Source: an uncultured Chthoniobacterales bacterium (GTDB lineage Bacteria; Verrucomicrobiota; Verrucomicrobiae; Chthoniobacterales; UBA10450). From it: a DNA stretch of 7,245 bases. The position numbers and the translations under genes were made by a program. The notes below the pieces were generated by a model. That model saw only the letters and a list, made by a program, of their open reading frames with translations. It did no database searches and was not told the DNA's origin. The stretch covers positions 1 to 7,245 of the forward strand of contig CATPCN010000111.1 in NCBI GenBank assembly GCA_955652855.1, read 5' to 3'. Shown one piece after another: positions 5,430-7,245 of this stretch. Positions within the stretch are counted from its first letter, which is position 1. Each line of letters begins with the position of its first letter.

Positions 5430-6718
5430 CGGACACCCGAACGGGATTTCTCGCGCCAGCGATACAGTGCCCACGCCGCGTGCGGAAGATCGACAAGCGC
5501 GGTGAGCAGCTCCCACCAAACCATCACGATGAAAGCCTTGGCCGGTGCGCCCAGAATGATTCCGACCGTCAGCACCCAGACGTAGATGTTGCGCCGCCCG
5601 CCGATGAACCGGACGATTCGATCGAACACACCGGGTTCGTTCAGCGATTTTCGCGACGCAAAATAGATTCCGGCTTTGCCGATGCCGTCGAGCGCCTCAG
5701 CCAGCAGCAGCACAAGTAGATAGCGAAATGCTCCCGGCAACTCACCGAAAGAATAAAAATGCCAGGCCAGTGCTGTTGGCCACGCCACATCAAAGAAATC
5801 ATCGAACCGATGTTCGAGCGATCCGCTCTTCGTCGTCTCGACTTTGATTCGCGCCTGTTTTCCGTCGAGCCCGTCGATAATGCCAATAACGAAAGCGAGC
5901 ACGATTCCCCAGACGAGATGACCGGTCGCGAAAAAAGCGGTTGTGCCGAAAGCGGCCACAATCCAGGAAATCGTGAGCTGATGTGGCGTAATCGAAGTCT
6001 TGCATAAACGGGAGAGCAGAAAGTTTTCGATGGGCGCGTGAATCAGCGCCGGAAAATCTAGCGTCCCCTTTTGCACCGAATCGAAAAGAACGCGCTCTGC
6101 TAATCTTCGGTGAGCGGTATCGGGCGATGGAAACCAAAACGGTCTGAGCTTTCGACGCAGCGCCGGGTAATAAATCGATTGATCAGCGACATCGATGGTT
6201 GCAATCGCGCGTCGCTCCACGCTCTCGCGCAACGCTTTTTCAAATAGACCCGTCTGCGCCCAAGCCCAATCGCGGGATAGCAACGCCGCGCCGCAGAGTT
6301 TGTCCCCGCGAACGTTCGTTGCCGTTGCGACTAGCGATTGAAGGCGCGATGGCACGGCCGAATCTATCAGCGCTGCAGCAGAACTTTGCGCGCAGAGAAG
6401 CTGCAATAAGCGAATATCGAAAACCGTATCGCCGCGGCCAACAAGAAGAAGTTGTTCAGCTTCCGGCCAAAGATCGACAATCTTTTCAGTCGTCAGCGAT
6501 TCGTTCGCACACTCATGGAGTTTCCATTGGATTTGATCGCGCGCCCACGAATGCCGGCTCAAATGCTCTTCGAGTGATTGCGGGGTGCTGGAAAGAACAG
6601 TGGCCTTCGTAATTCCGCACCGTTGCAGTGTGCGCAACAAACGTTCCAAGATCGAGATGCCACACACCTCGACAAGCGCGCCGGGCGCGTCGGCCAGAAT
6701 CACGCATTCACGAAGCAT
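5426..6718 (-). CDS. Fusion of a degenerate nucleotidyltransferase domain and a CDP-alcohol phosphotransferase
   Basis: This 430-residue protein has two parts. Residues 1 to about 215 look like a nucleotidyltransferase fold: VILAD (6-10), then GISILERLLRTLQRCGI and later LLLVGRGDTVFD. However, the glycine-rich LAAGxGxR loop and its downstream Lys are gone, so nucleotide transfer by this domain is doubtful. Residues from about 225 to 430 form a CDP-alcohol phosphotransferase with about five or six hydrophobic segments (248-266, 268-281, 311-325, 332-348, 380-414). Its motif reads D282, D285, G286, A289, R290, G299, then H303 where the third Asp is usual, and D307. The layout matches IPCT/DIPPS, which makes CDP-inositol and joins it to inositol phosphate, so a head-group phosphotransferase in the inner membrane is likely. 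The ATG at 6718 overlaps the upstream cytidylyltransferase-like gene by 11 bases, which implies co-expression. The stop shares bases with the convergent gene's stop. Substrates are unknown. Confidence 0.8.
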   Translation of the reverse strand: MLRECVILADAPGALVEVCGISILERLLRTLQRCGITKATVLSSTPQSLEEHLSRHSWARDQIQWKLHECANESLTTEKIVDLWPEAEQLLLVGRGDTVFDIRLLQLLCAQSSAAALIDSAVPSRLQSLVATATNVRGDKLCGAALLSRDWAWAQTGLFEKALRESVERRAIATIDVADQSIYYPALRRKLRPFWFPSPDTAHRRLAERVLFDSVQKGTLDFPALIHAPIENFLLSRLCKTSITPHQLTISWIVAAFGTTAFFATGHLVWGIVLAFVIGIIDGLDGKQARIKVETTKSGSLEHRFDDFFDVAWPTALAWHFYSFGELPGAFRYLLVLLLAEALDGIGKAGIYFASRKSLNEPGVFDRIVRFIGGRRNIYVWVLTVGIILGAPAKAFIVMVWWELLTALVDLPHAAWALYRWREKSRSGVR

Positions 6719-7245
6719 GGCGAGTCATTATCTTTTGCTCGGCGTGCTGAAGCATCTGTGGAGTATCAACGTCCTGCCACCAGGCTTCGCCGATATCGAT
6801 TGCCAGCACTTTGTCGTCGGCCGCCATCAATTTCACGCCGTCGGCCAGACTACAGTCGTCGTTTCGTTTGGCGCGGCGCAGATAATCAAAGATTTCGCCG
6901 GAGCAAATGAAAAGCCCGGTGTCGATCGCATTGTAGGCGCGCAAGTCTTTGCCGATAGCGCGAACGCGGTCGCCCTCCGTTTGCACTTTCATCGCGTCAT
7001 CTCGATCAAAAATACTGTCGATCTTTTTGTCCACGGCGAGATTCAATCGATCGAGATCGGCCTGTGCGATGAGCGTTTCTAAAATCGAGCCGTCAAATAA
7101 GTGATCGCCCATCGCCAGAAAAAAAGGCGAGCGCACTTTTCCCGCGGCGCTCAAGAGCGAAATGCCGTTTTGTTTTTGCCATGCCGGATTAAAGATCGGA
7201 TGCAATTGCATTCCGGGCGGCATGAGAGGAGTCAGACCCTTGAGC
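6708..7245 (-). CDS. Sugar- or inositol-phosphate nucleotidyltransferase, 3' part only
   Basis: The frame stays open to the window edge, so the N-terminal part with the nucleotide-binding loop lies outside; 178 residues are visible. FNPAWQKQNGISLLSA followed by FFLAMGDHLFD is the middle of a nucleotidyltransferase fold, where the Asp of GDH binds metal. NAIDTGLFICSGEIFDYL is the usual substrate-side segment. WWQDVDTPQML near the end gives the second metal-binding Asp, in the form seen in archaeal-type cytidylyl- and guanylyltransferases. The N-G-x-S-L and DHLF pattern recalls CTP:inositol-1-phosphate cytidylyltransferase, so the product may be CDP-inositol. Glycerol-3-phosphate or a sugar phosphate as substrate is not excluded. 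An ATG at 7223 lies inside the domain and is not taken as the start. Its stop at 6708-6710 lies inside the next gene's beginning, so the two probably work together: this enzyme would supply the CDP-activated group that the phosphotransferase uses. Confidence 0.8.
   Translation of the reverse strand, partial: LKGLTPLMPPGMQLHPIFNPAWQKQNGISLLSAAGKVRSPFFLAMGDHLFDGSILETLIAQADLDRLNLAVDKKIDSIFDRDDAMKVQTEGDRVRAIGKDLRAYNAIDTGLFICSGEIFDYLRRAKRNDDCSLADGVKLMAADDKVLAIDIGEAWWQDVDTPQMLQHAEQKIMTRHAS

Noticed and set aside
4860..5519. Open frame of 219 codons on the minus strand opposite the GNAT-like gene
   Set aside because: It lies almost wholly antisense to a gene with clear family blocks, runs past that gene's end into the next real minus-strand gene in another frame, and its translation shows no recognisable domain.
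6585..7082. Open frame of 165 codons on the plus strand across the two minus-strand genes
   Set aside because: It crosses the junction of two overlapping genes with recognisable domains and shows no motif of its own.

Overview
The window looks like a chromosomal piece of a Gram-negative bacterium with an LPS-type outer membrane. It carries a Kdo transferase gene, and the genes are tightly packed, often overlapping by 4 to 11 bases. The DNA is moderately GC-rich by eye (not computed). The gene combination would suit a Verrucomicrobiota or Acidobacteriota soil lineage, but that is inference; no marker here fixes the phylum.

Left part (2-1773, plus strand). The 3' end of an rsmD-like 16S rRNA methyltransferase gene overlaps by GTGA a complete waaA/kdtA gene for Kdo transferase. 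A hairpin follows waaA, and then comes a complete tRNA-Glu(TTC) gene with an encoded CCA.

Middle part (about 1880-5429, plus strand). Three genes probably form one operon: a PLP-dependent alpha-oxoamine synthase most like serine palmitoyltransferase; a membrane CDP-alcohol phosphotransferase with a perfect signature motif; and a two-part GNAT-like protein resembling bacterial ceramide synthase. The third gene starts at a GTGA overlap with the second.

Right part (5426-7245, minus strand, convergent). A sugar- or inositol-phosphate-type nucleotidyltransferase (5' end outside the window) overlaps by 11 bases a second CDP-alcohol phosphotransferase. That second protein has an N-terminal nucleotidyltransferase-like domain that has lost its nucleotide-binding loop. 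The two gene sets meet tail to tail and share 4 bases.

Best joint reading (inference): the locus makes a phosphorylated sphingolipid. The SPT-like enzyme would condense serine with an acyl thioester, the GNAT-like enzyme would N-acylate the base, the nucleotidyltransferase would activate a polar head group as a CDP derivative, and one or both CDP-alcohol phosphotransferases would transfer the phospho-head group. Inositol phosphate is the favoured head-group candidate because the nucleotidyltransferase plus CDP-alcohol phosphotransferase pairing recalls the IPCT/DIPPS system, but this is not proven. A ceramide reductase and a dedicated acyl carrier protein are not visible here.
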